Assembly (NCBI GenBank): GCA_964369625.1
Contig: CAYJFC010000013.1
Coordinates: forward strand, 1 to 35,096
DNA: 35,096 nt
Reading direction: 5' to 3'
Source of the DNA: CAKOSP01 sp964369625
GTDB taxonomy: Bacteria > Bacillota_I > Bacilli_A > RF39 > UBA660
Shown one piece after another: positions 7,595 to 16,021 of the stretch. Both the position numbers and the translations under genes were made by a program. The notes below the pieces were generated by a model. That model made no database searches. It saw nothing but the letters and a program-made list of their open reading frames with translations, and had not been told where the DNA came from. Numbering within the stretch: the stretch's first letter is position 1; each line of letters begins with the position of its first letter.

Positions 7595-7814
7595 AATTGA
7601 AGTAACTTGTTTTACATTAGAAAATGAAAAAGATTATATGTTAATTGATAAAATAGATAAATATATGTATTTATCTAATGTCGATGATGAAGAAGATTTT
7701 TGTGTTAGAATTGATGCTGGCGAATATTTAGAAGGTCTTAAAGACGATCAAGAATTTGATAAAGCTATGAAATTATTTTACGAAAAAAATAAAGATATTA
7801 AACCAGAAGTTTAA
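7584..7814 (+). CDS. Small acidic protein, possibly DUF1292-like
   Basis: This is a 76-residue cytoplasmic protein of unknown function. The start is set at ATG 7584 because GGAGG (7574-7578) lies just before it; earlier ATGs in the frame fall on or before this site. It is strongly acidic, with EVTCFTLENEKDYMLIDKI near the N-terminus and KDDQEFDKAMKLFYEK near the C-terminus. The pattern of a beta-rich 'tyrosine-leucine-isoleucine' stretch followed by acidic loops and a C-terminal helix resembles DUF1292 proteins such as YrzB, but the match is by eye and weak. It overlaps the preceding gene by 11 bases and ends inside a terminator hairpin. Confidence 0.7.
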   Translation: MEDKIEVTCFTLENEKDYMLIDKIDKYMYLSNVDDEEDFCVRIDAGEYLEGLKDDQEFDKAMKLFYEKNKDIKPEV

Positions 7815-7827
7815 CTTTTGGTTTTTT
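7800..7827 (+). terminator. Intrinsic terminator after the small acidic protein gene
   Basis: AAACCAGAAG (7800-7809) pairs with CTTTTGGTTT (7815-7824), with one G-T wobble, around TTTAA, followed by TTT. It overlaps the stop codon and directly precedes the rlmN promoter. Confidence 0.75.
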
Positions 7828-7838
7828 CATGTTATAAT
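7811..7838 (+). promoter_or_regulatory. Extended -10 promoter of rlmN, positioned for a leaderless mRNA
   Basis: TGTTATAAT (7830-7838) is an extended -10 with a consensus TATAAT. The best -35 is TTAACT (7811-7816, spacer 16), which lies inside the terminator hairpin. Seven bases after the -10 comes the rlmN ATG at 7845, so transcription should begin at or next to the start codon. Confidence 0.6.
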
Positions 7839-7844
7839 GTTGTT

Positions 7845-8861
7845 ATGAGAAATATATTTGATTATACAAAAAAAGATTTAGAAAATTACTTCGAATCTAT
7901 TGGTGAGAAAAAATTTAAAGCTACGCAAACAGTCGAATGGATTTATCGTAAAAAAATTTGGAACCCAGATGATTTTTTGAATGTCAAAAAAGAATTAAGA
8001 GATAAAATTAAAGAAGATTTTTCTTTTAAATTAATTGAAATATCTAAAATAGAAGAAGATGAAGAAGTTGCTAAATTTTTATTTAAACTAAGTGATAATG
8101 AATTTATAGAAGCAGTTTTAATGAAACATAGATACGGCTTATCTGTTTGTATTTCTAGTCAAGTTGGCTGTAATATGGGATGTGATTTTTGCGAAAGTGG
8201 TAAATTAAAAAAAGTTCGTGATCTAAACGTTTATGAAATGGTGCAACAAATTTTACTTATCGAAAAACATATTGAAACTAAAATAAATAGTGTTGTTATT
8301 ATGGGAATCGGTGAACCATTTGATAACTATGAGAATATAATTAAATTTTTAGAAATTTGTAATGAACCTAAAGGGATGGAAATAGGTGCAAGACATATGA
8401 CTGTGTCTACATGTGGTTTAGTTCCTAAAATTTTGGAATTTGCTAACTTTCCATTACAAGTTAATTTAGCTATATCACTTCATGCGCCAACTGATGATAT
8501 TAGAAGCAAAATAATGCCCATAAACAAAGTGTATAATATTAGTAAATTGATATCTGCAATGAAGGCTTATTTAGCTAAAACAAGTAGACGAATAACAATT
8601 GAATATGTTATGCTTAATAAGGTGAACGATTCCTTGCAAGATGCAAATCTTTTAGCGGATTTATTAAAAGGAATTAACGTATATGTTAATTTAATACCTT
8701 ATAATTCTACTAGTAGTAACTATACTTCATCTTTAGAAGAAAATGTAAAAGATTTTGCATATATTTTAAAAAGTAAAGGTATAGATGTAACTATAAGAAA
8801 AAAATTTGGAAATAAAATTTCAGCTGCATGTGGTCAGCTTAGAAGTAAAGAGGTGAAATAA
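7845..8861 (+). CDS. rlmN: Dual-specificity 23S rRNA/tRNA adenine C2-methyltransferase RlmN
   Basis: This is a radical-SAM methyltransferase that makes 2-methyladenosine at A2503 of 23S rRNA and A37 of some tRNAs. The cluster motif CNMGCDFC gives Cys109, Cys113 and Cys116. The methyl-carrying Cys sits in the C-terminal ISAACGQLR (Cys329). The segment MGIGEPFDNYENI and the N-terminal KKFKATQTVEWIYRK helix are diagnostic. I chose ATG 7845 (338 residues), which gives the standard family N-terminus. The earlier TTG at 7818 would add nine residues encoded by the upstream terminator and -10 box. No ribosome binding site precedes 7845, consistent with a leaderless transcript. The stop codon overlaps the ATG of prpC (TAATG), and this adjacency is the same as in Bacillus (yloN-prpC-prkC). 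Confidence 0.95.
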   Translation: MRNIFDYTKKDLENYFESIGEKKFKATQTVEWIYRKKIWNPDDFLNVKKELRDKIKEDFSFKLIEISKIEEDEEVAKFLFKLSDNEFIEAVLMKHRYGLSVCISSQVGCNMGCDFCESGKLKKVRDLNVYEMVQQILLIEKHIETKINSVVIMGIGEPFDNYENIIKFLEICNEPKGMEIGARHMTVSTCGLVPKILEFANFPLQVNLAISLHAPTDDIRSKIMPINKVYNISKLISAMKAYLAKTSRRITIEYVMLNKVNDSLQDANLLADLLKGINVYVNLIPYNSTSSNYTSSLEENVKDFAYILKSKGIDVTIRKKFGNKISAACGQLRSKEVK

Positions 8862-9604
8862 TGAAATCATTTTATTTAACAGATCCAGGTAAAGTTAGAG
8901 ATCATAATGAAGATAGTGTTACTGTTTTGAAAAATCAAAATAATGAGTATTTACTTGTTGTTGCTGATGGAATGGGTGGTCATAGAAAAGGCGAAGTAGC
9001 TTCTGCTTTGGCATTAACTCATTTAGGTAAAAGATTTATCGAAAGTCCTTCAATTGGTTCAAAATTAGATGCTGTTAACTGGCTTAATGATAATATAAAT
9101 TTAATAAATAAAGAAATACTAGATTATGCTGGTAGCCACGAAAATTCAACTGGGATGGGTACTACATTAGTAGTGGCAATTTATACAAAAAATTATTTAA
9201 TTTTTGGAAATATAGGTGATTCTTCAGGATATGTAGTTAAAAATAGACGTATGCATTTAGTTACTAAACCTCATACGTTAGTTGAACTTTTGGTTGATGC
9301 AGGTAATTTAACTGAAGAAGAAGCTAAAAGTCATCCTAAGAAAAATGTTTTAATGAAAGCATTAGGGGTAATGCCTAAAGCTGAAATTGATATTTTTGAC
9401 GTTGAGAAAACATGTGAAGGTATTTTACTATGTAGTGATGGTCTAACTAATATGTTAACAGATGATCAAATAGAAAAAGTATTAAATGATGATGCTTTAA
9501 ATATAGAAGATAAAGTAAGTAAATTAATTAGAAAATGTAATGCAAGAGGGGGAACTGATAATATATCAGTAGCGTTATTATTAACTGAAAGTGGTGATAA
9601 CTAG
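8861..9604 (+). CDS. prpC: PP2C-type Ser/Thr protein phosphatase PrpC (Stp)
   Basis: This manganese-dependent phosphatase removes phosphates placed by the neighbouring PASTA kinase PrkC. The PP2C motifs are all visible: GKVRDHNEDS near residue 10 (metal-binding Asp), ADGMGGH around 35-41, STGMGTTLV, GNIGDSSGY with its Asp, LLCSDGLTNML, and RGGTDNISVALL near the C-terminus. At 247 residues it is of normal length and has no membrane segment. It overlaps the end of rlmN by one base and is followed immediately by prkC, the standard kinase-phosphatase pair of low-GC Gram-positives. Confidence 0.97.
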   Translation: MKSFYLTDPGKVRDHNEDSVTVLKNQNNEYLLVVADGMGGHRKGEVASALALTHLGKRFIESPSIGSKLDAVNWLNDNINLINKEILDYAGSHENSTGMGTTLVVAIYTKNYLIFGNIGDSSGYVVKNRRMHLVTKPHTLVELLVDAGNLTEEEAKSHPKKNVLMKALGVMPKAEIDIFDVEKTCEGILLCSDGLTNMLTDDQIEKVLNDDALNIEDKVSKLIRKCNARGGTDNISVALLLTESGDN

Positions 9605-11380
9605 ATGATAATGAAGGGTCAAAAGATTAGTGATAGATATCAAATTATAAAAAGTGTAGGCGAAGGCGGAATGGCCAATGTTTATCTTGCTTATGATACA
9701 ATACTTGATAGAGAAGTAGCTGTAAAAGTTTTGCGTGGAGACTTAGCGAGTGATGAAAAATTTGTTAGAAGATTTCAAAGGGAGGCTTTATCAGCATCTA
9801 GTTTAAGTAATCCTAATATAGTTGAAGTTTATGATGTTGGTGAAGATGATGGCGAATATTATATAGTAATGGAATACGTTGAAGGTAAACATTTAAAAAA
9901 TTTACTAAAAAAACGAGGTAAATTAACAATTAGTGAAGTTGTTGATATAGCAGTGCAAATTACTAATGGTTTATCAGTAGCTCATGATTCATATTTAATT
10001 CATAGGGATATTAAACCACAAAATATATTAATACTAGATAATGGTTTACTTAAAATAACAGATTTTGGTATAGCTGTAGCTATGAACGCAACGCAGCTTA
10101 CACAAACTAATTCTGTAATGGGAAGTGTTCATTACTTACCACCAGAACAGGCAATGGGAAAAGCTGCAAGCCTGCAAAGTGATATATATTCAATAGGAAT
10201 AGTATTATATGAATTACTAGCTGGAAAACTTCCCTTTACCGGAGATAATGCAGTTGAAATTGCTTTAAAACACTTGAAAGAAACAGTTCCTGAAGTTACA
10301 ACAGTAGTTTCTAATGTTCCTCAGAGTTTGGCTAATATAATTTTAAAAGCAACAGCTAAAAATCCTAAAAATAGATATTCTGATGCAAGGGAAATGCATG
10401 AAGACTTAAAAACTTGTTTAGATGATAAAAGAAAAAATGAACCGAAAATTAGTTTGAAATATCCTGAAACGGACTACGACGAAACGAAAGTAATGAAAAT
10501 AGTTAAAACAGAACAAACTAAAAATGATAATAAGGATGGAGATGAAGAACAAATAGCAAAGAAAATAACAAAAAAAGATTTGAAGAAGCAAAATAAAACT
10601 TTAATAATTTTGGGTGGTATTTTCACTGCTTTGATTGTAGTTATTACAACAGTAGTATTATTAATACCAGTTCTTACTTCTACAGAAAAAATAAAAATAC
10701 CTGATGTAACTGGTATGTCACAAGCAGAGGCGATAGATACCTTGCAAGATGCTGGTTTTTCTCTAGCAGATGAAGTAATAGAAAAATCTGATAAAGATAT
10801 AGAAGAAGGAATGGTTATTAAAACTAACCCATTAGCAGGTTCAGAACGAAAAGCAGGATCTGAGATAACTCTTTATATTTCTATAGGAAATACATCACTT
10901 GTTATAGAAGATTACTCAGGTAAAAATGCCGATGTAATTAAAGGATCATTAGAAACGTTAGGTTTACAAGTATTAATTGAACAAAAAATAGTAGAAGACT
11001 TAGATCTTTTAGAAGAATATGATGGAAATGAAATTATTGCACAATCAGTTGAAGCTGGAGTGGAATTAAGCGAAGGTGATATTATTACTTTATATATTCC
11101 TAATATAAATATTTTCCCAGATTTTACGGATACTACTAAATATGATATAGATGATGCAAAAAGTTTTGCAAATGAGCATAATTTACCATTTAAAATAATT
11201 TATGATAGTACTTCAACTCTTGAAAAAGACACAATTATTAAACAGTCAAGAGCAGCCGGAACTCCAATAGTAGAAGGTGAAGAGTTCACTATTACTGTAG
11301 CTGGAGCAGATGAAGATGTAGTAAATGGTGATGAAAATCAAAATACAACACTAAGTTGTAAGGAAGATGGTACATGTTAA
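9605..11380 (+). CDS. prkC: PASTA-domain Ser/Thr protein kinase PrkC (StkP/PknB type)
   Basis: This membrane kinase senses peptidoglycan through external PASTA domains and phosphorylates cytoplasmic targets. The kinase domain (about 12-275) shows the Gly loop VGEGGMANVY, the lysine of VAVKVL (Lys41), HRDIKPQN (Asp135), DFG (Asp153), the activation loop with Thr/Ser residues, and GSVHYLPPEQ. A charged linker leads to one membrane helix (about 333-355). Three PASTA repeats follow: IPDVTGMSQAEAIDTL, then the SLVIEDYSGKNADVIKGSL unit and the IFPDFTDTTKYDIDDA unit. The end is short and contains two cysteines (LSCKEDGTC). The start at 9605 comes directly after the prpC stop and has GGTGA seven bases upstream. 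The last bases overlap rsgA. RsgA/CpgA is a known PrkC substrate in Bacillus, so the operon links kinase and target. Confidence 0.96.
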   Translation: MIMKGQKISDRYQIIKSVGEGGMANVYLAYDTILDREVAVKVLRGDLASDEKFVRRFQREALSASSLSNPNIVEVYDVGEDDGEYYIVMEYVEGKHLKNLLKKRGKLTISEVVDIAVQITNGLSVAHDSYLIHRDIKPQNILILDNGLLKITDFGIAVAMNATQLTQTNSVMGSVHYLPPEQAMGKAASLQSDIYSIGIVLYELLAGKLPFTGDNAVEIALKHLKETVPEVTTVVSNVPQSLANIILKATAKNPKNRYSDAREMHEDLKTCLDDKRKNEPKISLKYPETDYDETKVMKIVKTEQTKNDNKDGDEEQIAKKITKKDLKKQNKTLIILGGIFTALIVVITTVVLLIPVLTSTEKIKIPDVTGMSQAEAIDTLQDAGFSLADEVIEKSDKDIEEGMVIKTNPLAGSERKAGSEITLYISIGNTSLVIEDYSGKNADVIKGSLETLGLQVLIEQKIVEDLDLLEEYDGNEIIAQSVEAGVELSEGDIITLYIPNINIFPDFTDTTKYDIDDAKSFANEHNLPFKIIYDSTSTLEKDTIIKQSRAAGTPIVEGEEFTITVAGADEDVVNGDENQNTTLSCKEDGTC

Positions 11381-12228
11381 AAACTGGAATAATTATTAAA
11401 AATATAAGTAATTCCTATGTTGTTAGTACAGATGTAGGCGATTATACGTGCACACCTAGGGGGATATTTAGACATGAAAAAATATCTCCTTTAGTAGGTG
11501 ATGATGTAGAAATAGATACTAATACAAATACTATTACTAAAATAAGCAAAAGAAGTAATTTATCTTTAAGGCCACCAGTTGCAAATATAAATTATGCTTT
11601 AATAGTAACTAGTGCAAAAAAACCTAATATATCATTAAGTTTATTAGATAGACTAATAGTTATATATGAGTCAAAAAATATTAAACCTATTCTTTGCTTT
11701 TCTAAATTAGATTTACTTAAAGGTAAAGAAAAAAAAGATATTCAAAGTATTATGAAATATTATAAAAAAATAGGTTATGAAGTAATAAGCAACAAAAATT
11801 TGTTTAAATTAAAAAGATTACTTAAAAATAAAATAGCATTTTTAGTTGGTCAAACTGGAGCAGGAAAAAGTACTCTTTTAAATAAACTTGATAAAAATTT
11901 AAATATTGAAACAAAACCCATTAGTGAAGCACTCGGCCGCGGAGTACATACTACAAGGCATTCTCAATTATATAAAATAGGTAAATTTTATTTAGCGGAT
12001 ACACCAGGTTTTTCATCAATAGATTTTGAAATAAAAAAAGAAGATATAAAAAAATATTTTATTGAATTTAAAAATTACAAATGCAAATTTGATGATTGTA
12101 ATCATTTTGATGAAGAGTGTGAAATAAAACAAGCAGTATTAAAAAATGAAATAAATAAAGAAAGATATAATAATTATCTTAAATTTTATAAGGAGTTAAA
12201 TGAAAGTCGCAGTAAGCTATATAAGTAG
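11374..12228 (+). CDS. rsgA: Ribosome small-subunit-dependent GTPase RsgA (CpgA)
   Basis: This circularly permuted GTPase acts in late maturation of the 30S ribosomal subunit. An N-terminal OB fold (about 1-65) is followed by the permuted GTPase motifs: G4 as SKLD instead of NKxD (a Ser/Thr variant also occurs in the Bacillus protein, TKMD), then the P-loop GQTGAGKST from Gly159, the switch with GRGVHTTRH, and DTPGF. The C-terminal zinc site is CKFDDCNHFDEEC. Length (284) is typical. The start ATG overlaps the last codons of prkC by seven bases and the gene itself overlaps rpe by 29 bases, indicating tight coupling throughout the cluster. Confidence 0.96.
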   Translation: MLKTGIIIKNISNSYVVSTDVGDYTCTPRGIFRHEKISPLVGDDVEIDTNTNTITKISKRSNLSLRPPVANINYALIVTSAKKPNISLSLLDRLIVIYESKNIKPILCFSKLDLLKGKEKKDIQSIMKYYKKIGYEVISNKNLFKLKRLLKNKIAFLVGQTGAGKSTLLNKLDKNLNIETKPISEALGRGVHTTRHSQLYKIGKFYLADTPGFSSIDFEIKKEDIKKYFIEFKNYKCKFDDCNHFDEECEIKQAVLKNEINKERYNNYLKFYKELNESRSKLYK

Positions 12229-12844
12229 TAAATATAATTTAAAAGAAACTATAAAAAAAATAAATATTTCTAGCGCTGATTATATTCATATGGATATAAT
12301 GGATGGTAAATATGTTGAAAATAAAAATTTCAATCGCTTTACTATTAAAAAAATATTAAAGTTAAGTAAAAAAAAAATAGATGTTCATTTAATGGTTAAC
12401 CGACCAGAAAAATTTCTTAAATTTTTTAAAAAATTTCATTTTGTAAAAAACATATATTTTCATCCGTCGAGCACTAAAAATTCTGCTAAATTAATTGAAA
12501 AAATTAAATCAATGGGCATTTCACCAGGTATTGTAATAAATCCAGATGAAAATATTGAGGCTTTTATTAATTTATACAAAGATATTGATAGAGTGCTTAT
12601 TATGAGTGTTAAACCAGGATCTGGGGGACAAAAATTTATAAATAAGACAATAAATAAAATCGAGGATTTAGGTTTGTTTATGAAAAAAAATAAACATATA
12701 TTTGATATTGCAGTTGATGGTGGAATAAATGATGTAACGATAAAAAAATTACATAATCTGAAAGTTGACTATGTAATTAGCGGTTCTTATATATGCAAAT
12801 CTGATGATTATGAAACAATGATTATGACATTAAAAAACGATTAA
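12200..12844 (+). CDS. rpe: Ribulose-phosphate 3-epimerase
   Basis: This enzyme interconverts ribulose 5-phosphate and xylulose 5-phosphate in the pentose phosphate pathway. It is a TIM-barrel protein, recognisable by HMDIMDGKYVEN (metal ligands and catalytic Asp), DVHLMVNRPEKF, the flexible loop MSVKPGSGGQKF, AVDGGIN and the phosphate-binding VISGSYI. At 214 residues it is full-length. The start ATG has a strong AAGGAG upstream, within the rsgA coding region, and the genes overlap by 29 bases. The 3' end overlaps the end of rpmB (opposite strand) by four bases. The position after prkC-rsgA is conserved in Bacillus, where thiN and spoVM come next; both are missing here. Confidence 0.95.
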   Translation: MKVAVSYISSKYNLKETIKKINISSADYIHMDIMDGKYVENKNFNRFTIKKILKLSKKKIDVHLMVNRPEKFLKFFKKFHFVKNIYFHPSSTKNSAKLIEKIKSMGISPGIVINPDENIEAFINLYKDIDRVLIMSVKPGSGGQKFINKTINKIEDLGLFMKKNKHIFDIAVDGGINDVTIKKLHNLKVDYVISGSYICKSDDYETMIMTLKND

Positions 12845-12865
12845 GCTTCTACTTCATCGTTTTTT
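12832..12865. terminator. Bidirectional terminator shared by rpe (+) and rpmB (-)
   Basis: AAAAAACGAT plus TAAG (12832-12845) pairs with CTTCATCG plus six T (12852-12865): a 10-bp stem, one mismatch, three more pairs and a 6-base loop. An A-run on one side and a T-run on the other give a U-tract in both directions. Both stop codons and the C-terminal codons of both genes lie in it. Confidence 0.8.
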
Positions 12866-13032
12866 GTTGTTTTTTTATTTAAAGTTTTAAGTTCTCTTGC
12901 ACTTAATTTAACTGATACACCATTAATTTTTTTAGTTTGTAAATTTGGCTTTTGTTGCATTTTAGTAGCATTTAAAGCATGAGATCTTTTATTACCTGAT
13001 AAAGGTTTTTTAGTTGTTATTTTTTTCGCCAT
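12841..13032 (-). CDS. rpmB: Large ribosomal subunit protein bL28
   Basis: This small structural protein of the 50S subunit is the only minus-strand gene in the window. The signature PLSGNKRSHALNATK matches the bL28 core GNNRSHAMNATK, followed by PNLQTKKI and VKLSARELKTL. At 63 residues it has the family length. The usual Cys/Gly near the N-terminus (CxxTGKxP) is replaced by ITTKKP, so no cysteine remains. On its own strand AGGAGG precedes the ATG by about ten bases. The reversed orientation at the end of the prpC-prkC-rsgA-rpe cluster is the same as in Bacillus. Confidence 0.95.
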   Translation of the reverse strand: MAKKITTKKPLSGNKRSHALNATKMQQKPNLQTKKINGVSVKLSARELKTLNKKTTKNDEVEA

Positions 13033-13059
13033 GTTTGTTGCCTCCTCTTGTCAAGTAAA

Positions 13060-13088
13060 ATTGTACTATAAAATGAAGAAAAAGTCAA
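13060..13088 (-). promoter_or_regulatory. Promoter of rpmB (minus strand)
   Basis: Read on the minus strand: TTGACT (13083-13088), a 17-base spacer and TACAAT (13060-13065). The predicted start lies about 20 bases before the ATG at 13032, with AGGAGG in between. It is divergent from the dnaE promoter about 50 bases away. Confidence 0.75.
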
Positions 13089-13136
13089 TTGATAATAGCT
13101 AAAATTGAACTAATATATTATTTAATATTGGAAATA

Positions 13137-13165
13137 TGTACATATAATTTTATACATGATATAAT
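13137..13165 (+). promoter_or_regulatory. Extended -10 promoter of the dnaE-polC operon
   Basis: TGTACA (13137-13142), a 17-base spacer and TATAAT (13160-13165) preceded by TGA (TGATATAAT). Only 15 bases separate the -10 from the dnaE ATG, and GAGGT would lie at the very 5' end of the mRNA. Confidence 0.65.
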
Positions 13166-13180
13166 TATTTTGAGGTTACT

Positions 13181-16021
13181 ATGAATATTTTTCCTTTTAA
13201 TATTAAAACAGATTATTCTCTTTTATCAAGTTTAATTAAAATAGATGATTTAATTAATTTTTGTCTTGGCTATAAAATAGATGTATGTGCAGTATGTGAT
13301 AATAATTTATCTGGAGCAATTGAATTTTATAATAAATGTAAAAATAATAATATTAAGCCTGTAATTGGTCTTGAAATTATTTTTAATGAACATAAAATAT
13401 GTTTGTATGCTAAAAATGAAAATGGGTTTAAAAATTTATTGAAATTACATACATTAAAAGAAAAAAATAATATAGATAAAACAAGTTTAATTAAATACAG
13501 TAATGATTTAATATGTATTTTAGAATATAGTTTAATAAAAGAATATAACGATTTTTCTTTTTATAATGATTTATATATTAGTTATACAAATAAAGAAGAA
13601 AAAATTAATGCTTTAATAGTTACTGAAAATGTCATATATAATAAAGAAATAAAAATGTTTAAAAATAGTGATTTAAAGTATTTGGAATATCTAAATGAAC
13701 TAGGGGGTCTAAATAGTTTACTTCATGAATGTTGTATTGAAAAAGTTTCTGAAGAAATTATAAATGAATATATTTCTTTTTGCAAACTAATTGATTTGAA
13801 TTTAAAATATGATAAAAAATATATCCCAGTTTTTGACAAAGAAAAATCTTCTAATGAATATTTGAAAAAACTAGCTCATTTAGGTCTGAAAAAAAGACTA
13901 AATAATACAGTTACTGAAAAGTATATTAATAGATTAAATTATGAACTTGATGTTATTGAAAAGATGGGATTTACTGATTATTTTTTAATAGTATATGATT
14001 ATGTTTTATATGCGAAAAAAAATAATATACTAGTGGGACCAGGAAGAGGATCAGCCGCCGGATCTTTAGTATGTTATGCAATAGGAATAACAAATATAGA
14101 TCCAATTAAATATGATTTATTATTTGAAAGATTTTTAAATAAAGATAGAATTTCTATGCCAGATATAGATATTGACTTTGATAGTACTAAAAGAGATGAC
14201 ATAATTAATTACGTTAAAGAAAAATATGGTAAAGAAAAAGTAGCAGTAGGTCTTACTTATAATACTTTAAAAGCTAAACTTATTCTTAGAGAAATATCAA
14301 AAATTTTAAAAATAGATAATAATTTATTTGAAAAATTTATAAAAAATATAAATGGTAAAAATACACTCTTAGAAAATTTGCAAAATCCATTAATAAAAAA
14401 ATTTATAGATAGTTATCCTGAAATTGAAAAATTATACAAGATATCAATTAAATTAGAAGGTCTTAAAAAAAATATTTCAACGCATGCAGCTGGAGTAGTA
14501 ATTTGTAGTGAAAATTTAGATGAAATAATTCCTATTAGAATAAATAACGATACAATAACTACTGGTTATACTATGGATTATCTAGAAAATTTAGGTATTT
14601 TGAAAATGGACTTTTTAGGACTTAAAAATTTAACAGTTATTAGTAATATATTAAATCAGTTAGATAGCAACCCATTAAATAATATTGATTTAGCAGATAA
14701 ATTAGTCATTGATATATTTACTAAAGCAAAAACCGATGGTATTTTTCAGTATGAAACATATTCAATGAAAAAATTATTAGAAAAACTAAAGCCATCTAAT
14801 TTTAATGAAATAGTAGCAGCGGTTGCACTTGTAAGACCAGGTCCATCAGATTATGTAGATGAATATATTAAGAGTAGAGATACAAAAAAAATAAATTATC
14901 TTCATCCTAGTTTAGAAAGTATATTAAAAGAAACTTACGGAGTTATATTATATCAAGAACAAATAATAAAAATATTAGTGAAAATTGGTAATTTTAGTAA
15001 TTCAGAAGCTGATATTATAAGAAGGGCTATATCTAAGAAAAAAGAGGATAAAATAAAAAGTAGTAGAGAAAAATTTATTCAAGGTGCTTTAGCAAATTCT
15101 GTACCTTCAAATATAGCAAATCAAATATTTGATAAAATAGCAAAATTTGCAAGCTTTGGTTTTAATAAGTCTCATTCAGTAGCATATGCCTTAATAGGTT
15201 ATCAAATGGCATATTTAAAGGTTTATGAAGACAAATTATTTTTAAATGAATTACTTAAGGATAGTAAAAATTCTTCTTTAACAGATAATTATTTAAATGA
15301 ACTTAAACAAAATGGAACAAAAATATTTAAACCTGATGTTAACTATAGTGAAGTAGATTTTGAAGTGATTAATAATGGAGTGATAATGCCATTATCGATG
15401 ATAAAAGGCATTACTAAAGAAATAAGTAAACAAATAGTAGATAATAAACCCTATGTTGACTATTTTGACTTTTGTATTAAAAATAAAAATATTAACAATA
15501 CACTTTTGGATATTTTAATTTATGCAGGTGCTTTAAGAAGTTTTAAATTATATATAAAAACAATGGTTGATAATAAAGAAATAGTTAAAAATTATGCAGA
15601 GTTAGATGGATACGGAGAAAAACCTATATTAAAAAATGAAAAAGAATACGATGAACATTTTATTTTATCTAAAGAATTATCTAGTTATGGGTTTTATGTA
15701 ACTAATCATCCAGCAAGTAAATATAAAGATCCTAAAATAATGAAACTATCTTTTAAAGAAAATAATTTATTTAAAAATATAAATTTAGTTGTCATAGTAG
15801 AAAGTATAAAAAGAATAAAAACAAAAAAAGGTGATGATATGGCTTTTGTAACAGTTAGCGATGAAACTGGTAAAGAGGATTTAATAATTTTTAAAGAACA
15901 TATTAATCTTTTAAATGAAATAAATTATAGTGATTTAGTGTTTATAGGTGCTAAAGTTAGTAAATCATTTGATAAAGTAACTATTATTATAAATAGTATT
16001 AAAAAGAAAGTAGGTAAATAA
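13181..16021 (+). CDS. dnaE: DNA polymerase III alpha subunit, DnaE type, short and with degenerate PHP domain
   Basis: This replicative DNA polymerase extends primers and, in Firmicutes with PolC, is thought to start the lagging strand. The polymerase core is intact: GPGRGSAAGS, MPDIDIDFD (Asp328 and Asp330, matching the E. coli catalytic pair), the third Asp in LKMDFLGLKN (Asp477), STHAAGVVI, ILYQEQIIKI and GFNKSHSVAYALIGYQ. An OB-fold (DDMAFVTVSDETGKEDLIIF) ends the protein. The N-terminal PHP domain has lost its metal ligands: the expected HxH is replaced (FNIKTDYSLL), and TDHG is replaced by CDNN. So nuclease activity is unlikely. At 946 residues it is clearly shorter than Bacillus DnaE (about 1,115). 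Its last base is the first base of the polC ATG. Confidence 0.94.
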   Translation: MNIFPFNIKTDYSLLSSLIKIDDLINFCLGYKIDVCAVCDNNLSGAIEFYNKCKNNNIKPVIGLEIIFNEHKICLYAKNENGFKNLLKLHTLKEKNNIDKTSLIKYSNDLICILEYSLIKEYNDFSFYNDLYISYTNKEEKINALIVTENVIYNKEIKMFKNSDLKYLEYLNELGGLNSLLHECCIEKVSEEIINEYISFCKLIDLNLKYDKKYIPVFDKEKSSNEYLKKLAHLGLKKRLNNTVTEKYINRLNYELDVIEKMGFTDYFLIVYDYVLYAKKNNILVGPGRGSAAGSLVCYAIGITNIDPIKYDLLFERFLNKDRISMPDIDIDFDSTKRDDIINYVKEKYGKEKVAVGLTYNTLKAKLILREISKILKIDNNLFEKFIKNINGKNTLLENLQNPLIKKFIDSYPEIEKLYKISIKLEGLKKNISTHAAGVVICSENLDEIIPIRINNDTITTGYTMDYLENLGILKMDFLGLKNLTVISNILNQLDSNPLNNIDLADKLVIDIFTKAKTDGIFQYETYSMKKLLEKLKPSNFNEIVAAVALVRPGPSDYVDEYIKSRDTKKINYLHPSLESILKETYGVILYQEQIIKILVKIGNFSNSEADIIRRAISKKKEDKIKSSREKFIQGALANSVPSNIANQIFDKIAKFASFGFNKSHSVAYALIGYQMAYLKVYEDKLFLNELLKDSKNSSLTDNYLNELKQNGTKIFKPDVNYSEVDFEVINNGVIMPLSMIKGITKEISKQIVDNKPYVDYFDFCIKNKNINNTLLDILIYAGALRSFKLYIKTMVDNKEIVKNYAELDGYGEKPILKNEKEYDEHFILSKELSSYGFYVTNHPASKYKDPKIMKLSFKENNLFKNINLVVIVESIKRIKTKKGDDMAFVTVSDETGKEDLIIFKEHINLLNEINYSDLVFIGAKVSKSFDKVTIIINSIKKKVGK

